This document shows positions 1 to 7,803 of a DNA stretch of 29,681 nucleotides, piece after piece; the stretch's first letter is position 1, and each line of letters opens with the position of its first letter. The notes under the pieces were generated by a model. It saw only the letters and a list, made by a program, of their open reading frames with translations. It was not told the DNA's origin and searched no databases. This stretch comes from a virus. The position numbers were made by a program, and so were the translations under genes. The DNA is taken from IMG/VR virus record IMGVR_UViG_3300030090_000930, positions 1-29,681 of that record. One strand, 5' to 3'.

Positions 1-2
1 CA

Positions 3-197
3 AAGGGAGCAATATACTTAAAAGATGTTGAAGACGGACAGTTAATACAAGTATATAATTCAGAAACACAAGCAATAGTATTAAGTAAAACCCCAAGTTC
101 AGTTAGTGTATATGTAACTAGTCATAAATCAAAAGACCCTTTTTATGCGGGAGAACAACGATGGGGATTAAAAACAGAAGTGCAGGTAGTAGAATGA
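3..197 (+). CDS. hypothetical protein, 5' truncated by window edge
   Basis: The frame is open from the first complete codon at position 3 to a TGA at 195-197, giving the last 64 residues of a protein whose start lies left of the window. The other two forward frames stop within the first 40 bases. The visible part is mixed polar and beta-rich looking (VQVVE ends it) with no motif I recognise. Its stop overlaps the ATG of the next gene as ATGA at 194-197, the usual coupling in this operon, which supports it being a real gene. Function unknown. Confidence 0.6.
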   Translation, partial: KGAIYLKDVEDGQLIQVYNSETQAIVLSKTPSSVSVYVTSHKSKDPFYAGEQRWGLKTEVQVVE

Positions 198-355
198 CAA
201 ATTATTACGATAGATTAAGACCAAGAGGTTTTAGATTTAAAAATGAAAAAGAATATTTACAAGAAAGAGACAAGTTATTAAATGAACATGGTAATGGATG
301 GTGGATAACTTATTGTATAGATAAAAGAAATAAAAGAACAAGAATAACAAAATAA
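194..355 (+). CDS. small hypothetical protein (53 aa)
   Basis: A 53-residue basic protein beginning MTNYYDRLRP. The frame has an earlier ATG at 161, but I chose 194 because that ATG overlaps the upstream TGA (ATGA) and the 161 start would overlap the previous gene by 37 bases. The protein is rich in Lys/Arg/Asn and has a GNGWWITY stretch near residues 33-40; no transmembrane segment or known motif is visible. It is the second gene of the + strand replication operon. Function unknown. Confidence 0.55.
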   Translation: MTNYYDRLRPRGFRFKNEKEYLQERDKLLNEHGNGWWITYCIDKRNKRTRITK

Positions 356-368
356 AAAAGGAGAGAGA

Positions 369-560
369 ATGGAAAAATGTTTTTCATTAGAAGAGATAAA
401 GTTTGCAGTCAATGTATCAGTAGGAGATGATGGACACAGAGCTAAAGAAGTGTCTGAAATATTAATATCAATATGGAATGAAAAAGAAAAATTATTAGAA
501 CGTAAGATACAAGACGAGCAAGCACGAGCATATAAGGAGAAAAGAATCAATGACCTATAG
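369..560 (+). CDS. small hypothetical protein (63 aa)
   Basis: A 63-residue, charged, helix-favouring protein with a good Shine-Dalgarno sequence (GGAGAGAG) just before the ATG. Its C-terminal half (about residues 33-60) is rich in Glu, Lys, Arg and Ala and could form a single long helix. Its last 11 bases overlap the start of the next gene in another frame. I recognise no family. Its place upstream of replication genes suggests an early phage protein, which is inference only. Confidence 0.6.
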   Translation: MEKCFSLEEIKFAVNVSVGDDGHRAKEVSEILISIWNEKEKLLERKIQDEQARAYKEKRINDL

Positions 561-954
561 AACAAGTAGGTTTAGCAAATGTCCTGAGTGTGGATTTGAC
601 CTCAATAGCAGAGGTAATAAAATGGGTAAAGAAATGTCCGAGATGCTTAGAGTAAGAACTAAGTATACTAGAAATAAAATCAATCACATAGCAACACTTA
701 TTAATGATTTGATACCATCACAAAACAGAACAGAATATTGGAAGTTTCTTGTAGGTATAAAAAATATAGATGATAAGATTGTAGACTATGGTATTGAGCA
801 ATACTATCAAGGTGGACATCATAACCAAGGTAAAGGTTTTCCTTATCTTAAAAAGATATTACAAACATTAGGACAAGATAACGAAGCAATAAAAGAACTA
901 GAACGTAAAAGAATTGGTGGAGTTCCACCGATAATAAAAGTAGGAGAGAAATAA
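550..954 (+). CDS. hypothetical protein with N-terminal CPEC zinc-knuckle-like motif (134 aa)
   Basis: The protein carries a CxxC pair (C11 and C14, CPECG) close to the N terminus, as in half of a zinc ribbon, but no second CxxC, so metal binding would need dimerisation or be absent. The rest looks alpha-helical and basic. The ATG at 550 lies 11 bases inside the upstream gene with an AAGGAG about 9 bases ahead. The stop at 952-954 overlaps the next ATG (TAATG), so it is coupled to the DUF932 gene. A nucleic-acid-binding role is possible but not shown. Confidence 0.65.
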   Translation: MTYRTSRFSKCPECGFDLNSRGNKMGKEMSEMLRVRTKYTRNKINHIATLINDLIPSQNRTEYWKFLVGIKNIDDKIVDYGIEQYYQGGHHNQGKGFPYLKKILQTLGQDNEAIKELERKRIGGVPPIIKVGEK

Positions 955-1745
955 TGAAAGCAAATATACAAGACATAATGTTTCCTGTTAAAGAAGTACC
1001 AGCTAGAATAACTAGCAAACTTCCACACAGAGATACTAAAGATACTGGATATAAGTTTATTGTAAGAGAAGATACTGGAGATGTCTTATCTTGCATGACA
1101 AATAATTACAAACTTATTGATAACTCTATGATTATAGAAAAGTCTGACAATGTTATTACAAAAGAAGGTGGTAAGCTAAAAGAAGTTCAAACTTTTGGTA
1201 ACGGAGCAAGAAGTATTGTAAAGTATGAGTTTGATAAGCATAAGATTACTATTAGTAATGGTGATATATGTACACCAGAAATAGTCTGGTCAAATAGTTA
1301 TGATGGAACTGTTGGATTAAATGTTCTAGCAGGAGCATTCAGACTAGTATGCACAAATGGATTGGTAATTGGTGTTGTTGCTGATAAATACAAAAACAAA
1401 CACATCATACAAAACATGGATTTACAAGACATTGAAGGTGTGATTGAAGAAACTATTAAGAAAACAAAACGAATTATGAAAGATGAATTTCCTGTTATTC
1501 ATGGTACTAAAGTTCAGCAATCACATATTGTTGATATACTTAAGATGTTTCCATTGCAATCATCAGACTACATTACTAATCTACTAATCGCAGAGAATCC
1601 TAATAACTTATGGGACCTGTTGAATGTAGCAACTAATGTAGCAACTCATGGTATGGATAGAAAAGCAGAAGCTACACACAAGCTAGAAGCAAGAATCTAT
1701 GCTAAAATATGTAAGATGGCAAAGGTACGAATAGCTAGTGCCTAG
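954..1745 (+). CDS. DUF932-family phage protein (263 aa)
   Basis: The segment at residues 123-140 (NVLAGAFRLVCTNGLVIG) is the conserved core I associate with DUF932, a family common in phages and plasmids. Members are often called anti-restriction-like or recombination-associated in annotation, but the biochemical role is not established. The N-terminal part (about 1-110) has the usual mixed alpha/beta pattern. It starts at an ATG overlapping the previous stop (TAATG) with AGGAGAG upstream, and ends at 1745, overlapping the GTG start of the methylase by 8 bases. Its partnership with a methylase and a helicase is consistent with a DNA-protection or replication role, which is inference. Confidence 0.75.
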   Translation: MKANIQDIMFPVKEVPARITSKLPHRDTKDTGYKFIVREDTGDVLSCMTNNYKLIDNSMIIEKSDNVITKEGGKLKEVQTFGNGARSIVKYEFDKHKITISNGDICTPEIVWSNSYDGTVGLNVLAGAFRLVCTNGLVIGVVADKYKNKHIIQNMDLQDIEGVIEETIKKTKRIMKDEFPVIHGTKVQQSHIVDILKMFPLQSSDYITNLLIAENPNNLWDLLNVATNVATHGMDRKAEATHKLEARIYAKICKMAKVRIASA

Positions 1746-2580
1746 TTTAGATTGGTACGATTGCCCGATTGTACTTCCTTATTATGGGGGTAAATATGAG
1801 ATGAGTAAAAAACTTATCCCACTTTTGCCCCCTCATGAGAGGTATATAGAAGTGTTTGCAGGCGGTCTTTCTATGTTCTTTAGGAAGGCCAAAGCAAAAT
1901 GGAACGTACTTAATGATAAAGATAAGAACATTGTAAATCTTTACATGAGTGTTATCTTAAAAAGAAAAGAACTAATAGATAATTTATTTTGGATTCCCAA
2001 AAGTCGTGATTTATTCTTAAATTTCAAGGGAGAGATAAGAGATGAAAATCATACATTCGAGATACCTGACCCATTACAAGCTGCTAAGTATCTGTATTGT
2101 ATACGATATAGTTTTAATAAACTAATTCATACTCCATTCTCTATGAATAAAGATATGAATAAAGACTGGGAAGCTGAATTGACATATTCAAGAAAATTTT
2201 TAGGTGGTGCAACAATAGAGAACTTAGACTTTGAAGAACTCATTGATAGGTATAATCCTAGAAAAGGTGATTTCTGGTATCTAGACCCTCCATATATTGT
2301 AGCAACAGAGAAAGGCTCATATTATAATCATAGTTTTGATATGGAAGACCATGTAAGATTACGAGAATGTGTGCAAAACATTCATGATAATGGTGGATAC
2401 TTTATGGTAAGTTATGATTACAGAGAAGAAGTTGCTGATTTATATCAGGACTTTGATTGTAGAACTCTTGATTGGAAATATGTAGGAGCAACAGATGAAG
2501 CTAGACAAAAAGGTAGAAAAGAATATGTCATAATAAATTATGAACCAACACAACAAATAAATATATTTAAGGAGGATTAA
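1738..2580 (+). CDS. Dam-like DNA adenine (N6) methyltransferase, D12 class
   Basis: Transfers a methyl group from S-adenosylmethionine to adenine in DNA. Visible motifs, in class alpha order, are the N-terminal PYYGGK (residues 14-19), the SAM-binding EVFAGG (38-43), and catalytic DPPY (183-186). At 280 aa the length fits Dam-type enzymes. The start is a GTG at 1738; the ATG at 1801 would remove the PYYGGK motif, so GTG is preferred although no good ribosome site precedes it and expression may rely on coupling to the DUF932 gene it overlaps. No cognate restriction endonuclease is adjacent, so it looks like an orphan phage methylase. Its target site cannot be read from the sequence; I found no GATC in the window. 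Confidence 0.9.
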   Translation: MPSLDWYDCPIVLPYYGGKYEMSKKLIPLLPPHERYIEVFAGGLSMFFRKAKAKWNVLNDKDKNIVNLYMSVILKRKELIDNLFWIPKSRDLFLNFKGEIRDENHTFEIPDPLQAAKYLYCIRYSFNKLIHTPFSMNKDMNKDWEAELTYSRKFLGGATIENLDFEELIDRYNPRKGDFWYLDPPYIVATEKGSYYNHSFDMEDHVRLRECVQNIHDNGGYFMVSYDYREEVADLYQDFDCRTLDWKYVGATDEARQKGRKEYVIINYEPTQQINIFKED

Positions 2581-3899
2581 TGAACGAAGAGATAAAAGAG
2601 ATAAAAGTATTACCACATTCAGAAGATGCAGAAAAAGCTTTGCTTGGATGCATACTTCAAGGTGATGCAAGAGAACAAGAAATTGCTATGGCTTGGGTAA
2701 GAAGTAATGAAGCATTCTACAATAATGATTGTAAAGATGTTTGGATTGCATTTAAAGAATTGTACAGAGACCAAATAGATATAGACTTTATTACTTTATC
2801 GGAAAAAGTACAAGAAATGAGTGGTAAACAACTTGCATATTTCATGACTGGACTTACTGATTTTGCACCTAGTAAAGCTAATGTAGAAAACTATGCAAAG
2901 ATAGTATGGCAAAAATACATACAAAGAGAAACTGCAAAGTCAGCAACTAAACTTGTAGATGCTAGTTACGATAATAATGGTAGTGTAAAAGAAATATTGA
3001 GTGAGCATAACAAACTTATTCAAGAACTAAAGAACATACAACCGTCTAAGCAAATAGATATGAATGTATTGATTGAAGATATGAAGAAAGTAATGGAAGA
3101 AGATTCTAATCTAATACCATTTAACCTAGCACATCTTGATTCATTCGCAGGTGGTATGACTCGTAAAGAGATTACTGTTATTGGAGGTAGACCTGGCCAT
3201 GGTAAGACTACACTTATTATTAATATTATTCGTGGTCTTATCTATCAGGGATACAATGTAATGCTATTTAATCGTGAGATGTCTAACACAGAAATGCTTA
3301 AGAAGATGGTAGTTATGGAGAGTAAAGGTCTTGAATATGGCCATGTTCGTAGAAATGAACTTGATGATGATAGTAAAGAACAATTTGAAATAACATCTGA
3401 TTTTATGAAAGAAAAGTACAGAAATCTAACAATGTATGATAACATACGAAGTTTAGATGATTGTCTAAGAGAAATATCTAAACATAAACCAGACGTTGTT
3501 ATTGATGATTACATACAATTGATTCAAGTAGATGGTATTAAAGAAGGTAGACGATTCGAGATTGAAAAGATTATGCAAGAATACAAATGGATTTCTAAGT
3601 CTGAAGATTGTAGTGTTATCTTAGTATCTCAACTTAACAGAGAGATTGAGAAACGTATTGACCCTAGACCTAGAATGAGTGATTATGCAGAAAGTGGTGT
3701 GATTGAACAAACAGCAGAATCTGCTATGTTTGTATTCTATGGACATAACTTTGATAGCGAAAGGTATGACCAACACAAAAGTGAAATCATTGTAGCTAAA
3801 AGCAGATATGGTAGAATAGGTACACATCAAGTTGGATTTAATGGTAATCGTTGTAAATTCTACATGAATGATAAACTAGCGAAAGATGATTCAAAATAA
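2580..3899 (+). CDS. DnaB-family replicative helicase
   Basis: A hexameric 5'-3' DNA unwinding ATPase of the replication fork. The N-terminal DnaB domain begins at about residue 9 (HSEDAEKALLGCILQG). The RecA-like domain shows Walker A GGRPGHGKTT (202-211), Walker B with D309/D310 (DVVIDDYIQL from 305), the VSQLNR sensor segment (349-354) and a conserved Arg-rich region after it. The 439-aa length is normal for DnaB. It has a strong AAGGAGG site and a TAATG overlap with the methylase gene. No primase or DNA polymerase is in the window; these would be elsewhere in the phage genome or supplied by the host. Confidence 0.95.
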   Translation: MNEEIKEIKVLPHSEDAEKALLGCILQGDAREQEIAMAWVRSNEAFYNNDCKDVWIAFKELYRDQIDIDFITLSEKVQEMSGKQLAYFMTGLTDFAPSKANVENYAKIVWQKYIQRETAKSATKLVDASYDNNGSVKEILSEHNKLIQELKNIQPSKQIDMNVLIEDMKKVMEEDSNLIPFNLAHLDSFAGGMTRKEITVIGGRPGHGKTTLIINIIRGLIYQGYNVMLFNREMSNTEMLKKMVVMESKGLEYGHVRRNELDDDSKEQFEITSDFMKEKYRNLTMYDNIRSLDDCLREISKHKPDVVIDDYIQLIQVDGIKEGRRFEIEKIMQEYKWISKSEDCSVILVSQLNREIEKRIDPRPRMSDYAESGVIEQTAESAMFVFYGHNFDSERYDQHKSEIIVAKSRYGRIGTHQVGFNGNRCKFYMNDKLAKDDSK

Positions 3900-4179
3900 A
3901 TCTTGTAATGGCTGCTACTACGAACACGATAGAACCTGTTATTGGTTTAAACTTGTTAATGGTAGCAGTCCAAAGATAATACCTGATGACACATTTAATA
4001 AAGGATGTAAGCAATATAAAAATAATAGTATTGTTAAAAGTAAAGTGATTGATAAATTTATTAAAGTTTTTGATGGTGAGATAATAGGAAATAAGTACAC
4101 TCCTACAAAATGGTCTGGTAATTACAAGAAGAAAACATATACTACAAGACATAAGTATACAGAAAGGAAAGACTTCTAA
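3886..4179 (+). CDS. small Cys4 putative zinc-binding protein (97 aa)
   Basis: Four cysteines in the first 41 residues (C7, C10, C18, C41: CNGC, then TCYWF, then KGC) suggest one zinc or iron-sulphur site; the C-terminal half is basic and Lys/Thr-rich. The start overlaps the end of the helicase gene by 14 bases and the stop overlaps the resolvase ATG (TAATG). Similar small Cys proteins often sit beside replication genes in marine phages, from general knowledge. A DNA-binding or replication accessory role is inference. Confidence 0.6.
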   Translation: MIQNKSCNGCYYEHDRTCYWFKLVNGSSPKIIPDDTFNKGCKQYKNNSIVKSKVIDKFIKVFDGEIIGNKYTPTKWSGNYKKKTYTTRHKYTERKDF

Positions 4180-4703
4180 TGATTACTATAGGAATAGACC
4201 CAGGTCGTAGTGGAGGAATTGTATTTGTAAATGGTGATACAATAATTGAAATGTATAAATGCCCAAAAACTATAGAAGAAATGGCAGAAATATTAGAACC
4301 ATATAGAATGACATGGGAAACCACAACACCAATTACAGCATACATTGAGCAAGTACATGCATTCCCAACGGATGCTCGTAGCAGTGCATTTAAATTCGGT
4401 ACTAACTATGGGATTTGGCAAGGTCTGCTAGCAGCTAATAAGATAGAAACAAAGTTCATTGCTCCACAAGTATGGATGAAGTCATTAGAGTTACCAAAAG
4501 ATAAAGTAAGTAGGAAAAAAGAAATAAAAATAATTGCACAAAGAGTAATTGATAAACAAGACTTACTGAAAAAGAAAGTAACACTACATACTGCTGATGC
4601 TGTACTTATAGGAATGTTTGGAGTTTTAAAAACTGCATTAGATAATATGAATCTAAAAGATAAAATTAATGCATTAACTAAATTAAAAAGGAGAGACAAA
4701 TGA
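4179..4703 (+). CDS. RuvC-like Holliday junction resolvase / phage endonuclease
   Basis: An RNase H-fold nuclease that would resolve branched DNA during replication, recombination or packaging. The acidic active site is visible: D7 in GIDPGRSGG, E57 in YIEQVH, and H137/D140 in HTADAVLIG near the C terminus, the pattern of RuvC enzymes, in which the third position can be His or Asp. At 174 aa the length matches RuvC. It starts at an ATG overlapping the preceding stop and overlaps the next gene by ATGA. Confidence 0.88.
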   Translation: MITIGIDPGRSGGIVFVNGDTIIEMYKCPKTIEEMAEILEPYRMTWETTTPITAYIEQVHAFPTDARSSAFKFGTNYGIWQGLLAANKIETKFIAPQVWMKSLELPKDKVSRKKEIKIIAQRVIDKQDLLKKKVTLHTADAVLIGMFGVLKTALDNMNLKDKINALTKLKRRDK

Positions 4704-4894
4704 TATTAGAAGAACATAAAGAAGACTTTAATTCATACATAGATACTATGAATAATATAAAAATGGCTATTAATGTAGCAACTAAAAAAGGAGATATTGA
4801 TACATTAATAAAAATACTAAAACAATTTTCTATTGCTACTGATTGTTTAGTAGGAATATTACAAGCAACTAAAAAAGAAAGAATTTCGGCTTAG
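4700..4894 (+). CDS. small hypothetical protein (64 aa)
   Basis: The last gene of the + strand operon, started by an ATGA overlap with the resolvase stop, with GGAGAG about 8 bases ahead of the ATG. The product looks like two amphipathic helices (about residues 5-30 and 32-58) with no motif I know. The proposed hairpin follows 16 bases after the stop. Confidence 0.6.
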   Translation: MILEEHKEDFNSYIDTMNNIKMAINVATKKGDIDTLIKILKQFSIATDCLVGILQATKKERISA

Positions 4895-4909
4895 TTTCTC
4901 CTTGCTGAA

Positions 4910-4945
4910 GGAATGGGCAGGTACTATCTCTTACCTGCTCGTTCC
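4910..4945. terminator. hairpin at the junction of convergent operons (possible bidirectional terminator)
   Basis: Bases 4910-4923 (GGAATGGGCAGGTA) pair with 4932-4945 (TACCTGCTCGTTCC) over 14 positions, two of them G-T/U wobbles, around an 8-base loop. It lies between the stop of the + strand operon (4894) and overlaps the last codons and stop (4924-4926) of the - strand operon. Neither side has a clear U-tract, so it is not a textbook intrinsic terminator; it could still stop or stabilise both converging transcripts. A smaller 5-bp hairpin (4899-4912, tetraloop GCTG) overlaps its left arm and would compete with it. Confidence 0.55.
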
Positions 4946-7803
4946 AATTCTCTTAAAGCATTTTGCATACCTATTGACATTCCACTATGCTTTTTCTTTT
5001 TAGTTTTCTTTTTTAATCTATCAAAATAATAAGAACGTATTTCACTATTAAAAGGCATTGAAGTAGGGTACTCTTTCATTAAAGGTGGTAATACATCTCT
5101 CATAAATGATTGTTCACTTTTCTTTCTAGGATAAAGAGTTAATTCTTGAAATGCTGCAGTTGACCAAGAATATGGATTTTTAACTATCATAGGTATATAT
5201 CTATCTGCAAGTCTACCAGCAAATTGATTATAGAATTTAATATTTCTTATAGCTACATCTGTATTATCATCGTTTGTAAAATCACCAGTATTAAGTATTA
5301 AATTATTTAAATAGTCTTCATCTGCATTTACTAGTTCTGATGCTACTGCTATGTCTAATAAAGTACCAAATGTAGGACCTAACTTAGAACCAACAATTCC
5401 TTTACCATAAAAATTTCTATTTAATTTTTTTATTGATTCTTGGTCATCAAAGTCAGTAGTAAATAGTGTCCATAAATCTTCTAAAAATTCTTTTCCTGTA
5501 TGTTCAACAAGAGTTTGATTTAATCCTGTAAGATAACTTATTAAAGCAGGTGCTACAAAATAAGCATTAAACATATTCATTACTTTATGTACACCTCTAG
5601 CATCTGCAAACCATTCAGAATAACTATCAGCTTCTTTTCTTACATCATAATCACCTTTAGCTTCTTTAGCTATTGCATAGTTTCTTTCAATAAATTCCAT
5701 AGCATAATGTTGAAATTGAAATACAAATTGACCTATACCTTCTCTTAAATTTTTTGCTTTAGCATAAGAAGCATAATCAAAATGGTTAAGTATTACCATA
5801 TTCTTAGCATATGCTTGAGCGTACTTTCTTTTTTGTGATTCAATACTACCTTCAGTATCTACTTTAGATTCTAAAAATTTTACAAATTGTGGATTCTCAT
5901 CCATTGCTTTATATATAGAACCAAATGCTATCTTAGCAGTTAATTTTCTATTTGCATTTTCTATACCTCTATGCATACCAGAACTTTTTTGTGCTAATTT
6001 ACTCATACCTCTAGAAAATATTTTTAATCCTTTATAAGCAAAGTTTTCTTCATCTGTATAAATTATCTTACCATTTTCATCCATCTTTCTTATCTTATAT
6101 GGAGATTTTTTTTCTACTTTAATTTCAGATTCTATAGCTGCTTCTGATGCTTCATTCATTAATAAGTTAGCTTCTTTTAATTCATTCTCTAAATTAAACT
6201 TACTTAATACATTATTTTGTTTAAGAAATTTATTTGCTTCTCTTACACCAGAAAAAGTAAAAGTAGGAAGATTCATTAATATTTGAGTAGCATTTCTAGC
6301 TGCTGACCTAAAACTAAATCCTAATTTATTTGTAAATTGATATGCTAATAGTGTTCTCTTTATTAAATCTAAAGAACCTTGCTCTCTAGTATTACCTTTA
6401 ACAGAACCATGTATACTATTTATCATAGACAATATTTTATTAGAATAATCAGAGTCTTTAGTATATGTTTTTCTAGCATGATTTAAGGCATTCATATAAG
6501 AATCATTTAAAAATGCTGTTGTATTAAAACTATTAACATTATGTAAATATGTATTAACTACATCAACAAAATTTTTACTATATTCATAATCACCATCTCT
6601 ACTTCTTGTTTTAGCATGATTGGTAATCCAAAAATTCATATCATCTATAATGTCGTCTATACTTTTTTTCTCTCGTACTAAATCTAAGTCAGCAGTATTT
6701 AAATCATCTATATTCTTCATTAATCCATCCATCATAGTAGCATTTAAATCTCTAACAAAATGAGGAAAATAACCATCTTCTTTATATTTAGGCATTAATT
6801 CTGATATAAGTTTCTTTTGTAAATTTTCTAATGATTTAGCTGTACCTCTAAATTCAGGTCTTCCTTCTATTCTTTTAACTGTAGACTCAACAACTTTTTT
6901 AATACCATTGCGTAAATCTTTATAAGAATCAGTCATCATTTCATTATAATCTTTTACTGCTCCCCATAATGGTTCAGGAATACCAGCTCTTTCTAAATAT
7001 GAATAATATTCTTTACTATCTATTCTAACTAATTTTTCTCCACTATCGTATTCTTTTACTCTTTTTTTAGCTGCTCTAGTTTCTTTAGAGTTTAATCCTG
7101 ATTCTGCTAATGCAACTTCATCATTATATTTTGCTTGAATAGCATCTGGCATTAAATCTTCTACTATTTTTATAAAATCTACAAATCTTTTTACAGGACC
7201 TTTAGATTCAAAATCTGTTAATTTACTTTTAGCATCTTCTATTTTTATATTATCTCCAGAATCTAATGCTTTTGTGTATTCTAATTCTAAATTTCTATGT
7301 CTTACTAATGATTTCTTAATATCTTTTTCTGTATATTTACCACCACTTAATTCACCAGCTGCTCTAATTTTTTTTAAAACATTTCCAAATGAAGTATCTA
7401 AAGAATTTCTTCTTTTATTATCACTCTCCATTATTCCACGAATATTTTTTAATGTTTCAAATAGTACAGGGTCATTCTTAGATAACCAAGTACCAGTCAT
7501 AAAGCCTTCAAATCCATTAAATGCATTTAATTTGCCTTTAGAAACTCTATCAGCATACTTATCTAAAGCATCTAAATATGCTTTTGTGCTACCTGCTGTT
7601 AGTCCAAGATTACTACCTTGTTTTTGTGTAAGTAATACAGATGCTTCTATTGGCATTTGAAACATTGCTTCAAACATTGATATAGCTGCTTCATAAGGAG
7701 CTTGTATATTTTTACCTACTTTTTCTTTATTAACCCAAGATTCAATACCATCTATTAATTGTTTGGATTTTTTATTTTTTATTGAATTACAATCTAAGGA
7801 CAT
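4924..7803 (-). CDS. large putative internal virion protein (959 aa)
   Basis: The last gene of the - strand operon. It starts with an ATG 10 bases inside the giant gene's end, so the two are probably co-translated and work together. The protein is mostly helical and charged. Around residues 480-520 (LGFSFRSAARNATQ) and 690-730 (FDYASYAK, then FVFQFQHYAMEF) it has aromatic helical segments of the kind seen in large polyvalent or internal phage virion proteins. A hydrophobic patch near 760-785 (NAYFVAPALISYLTGL) could insert in membrane. The C terminus has a Lys-rich run (KKKTKKKKH). I propose a structural, DNA-ejection protein; no enzymatic motif is evident. Confidence 0.6.
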   Translation of the reverse strand: MSLDCNSIKNKKSKQLIDGIESWVNKEKVGKNIQAPYEAAISMFEAMFQMPIEASVLLTQKQGSNLGLTAGSTKAYLDALDKYADRVSKGKLNAFNGFEGFMTGTWLSKNDPVLFETLKNIRGIMESDNKRRNSLDTSFGNVLKKIRAAGELSGGKYTEKDIKKSLVRHRNLELEYTKALDSGDNIKIEDAKSKLTDFESKGPVKRFVDFIKIVEDLMPDAIQAKYNDEVALAESGLNSKETRAAKKRVKEYDSGEKLVRIDSKEYYSYLERAGIPEPLWGAVKDYNEMMTDSYKDLRNGIKKVVESTVKRIEGRPEFRGTAKSLENLQKKLISELMPKYKEDGYFPHFVRDLNATMMDGLMKNIDDLNTADLDLVREKKSIDDIIDDMNFWITNHAKTRSRDGDYEYSKNFVDVVNTYLHNVNSFNTTAFLNDSYMNALNHARKTYTKDSDYSNKILSMINSIHGSVKGNTREQGSLDLIKRTLLAYQFTNKLGFSFRSAARNATQILMNLPTFTFSGVREANKFLKQNNVLSKFNLENELKEANLLMNEASEAAIESEIKVEKKSPYKIRKMDENGKIIYTDEENFAYKGLKIFSRGMSKLAQKSSGMHRGIENANRKLTAKIAFGSIYKAMDENPQFVKFLESKVDTEGSIESQKRKYAQAYAKNMVILNHFDYASYAKAKNLREGIGQFVFQFQHYAMEFIERNYAIAKEAKGDYDVRKEADSYSEWFADARGVHKVMNMFNAYFVAPALISYLTGLNQTLVEHTGKEFLEDLWTLFTTDFDDQESIKKLNRNFYGKGIVGSKLGPTFGTLLDIAVASELVNADEDYLNNLILNTGDFTNDDNTDVAIRNIKFYNQFAGRLADRYIPMIVKNPYSWSTAAFQELTLYPRKKSEQSFMRDVLPPLMKEYPTSMPFNSEIRSYYFDRLKKKTKKKKHSGMSIGMQNALRELERAGKR

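Noticed and set aside
161-193. Earlier ATG (161) for the 53-aa protein
   Set aside because: It would overlap the preceding gene by 37 bases, while the ATG at 194 forms the ATGA overlap used throughout the operon.
7274-7660. 128-codon + strand ORF inside the 959-aa gene
   Set aside because: Antisense shadow: Phe/Leu/Ser-rich translation typical of the reverse strand of a Lys/Glu/Asn-rich gene, no ribosome site, and fully covered by a much longer frame.
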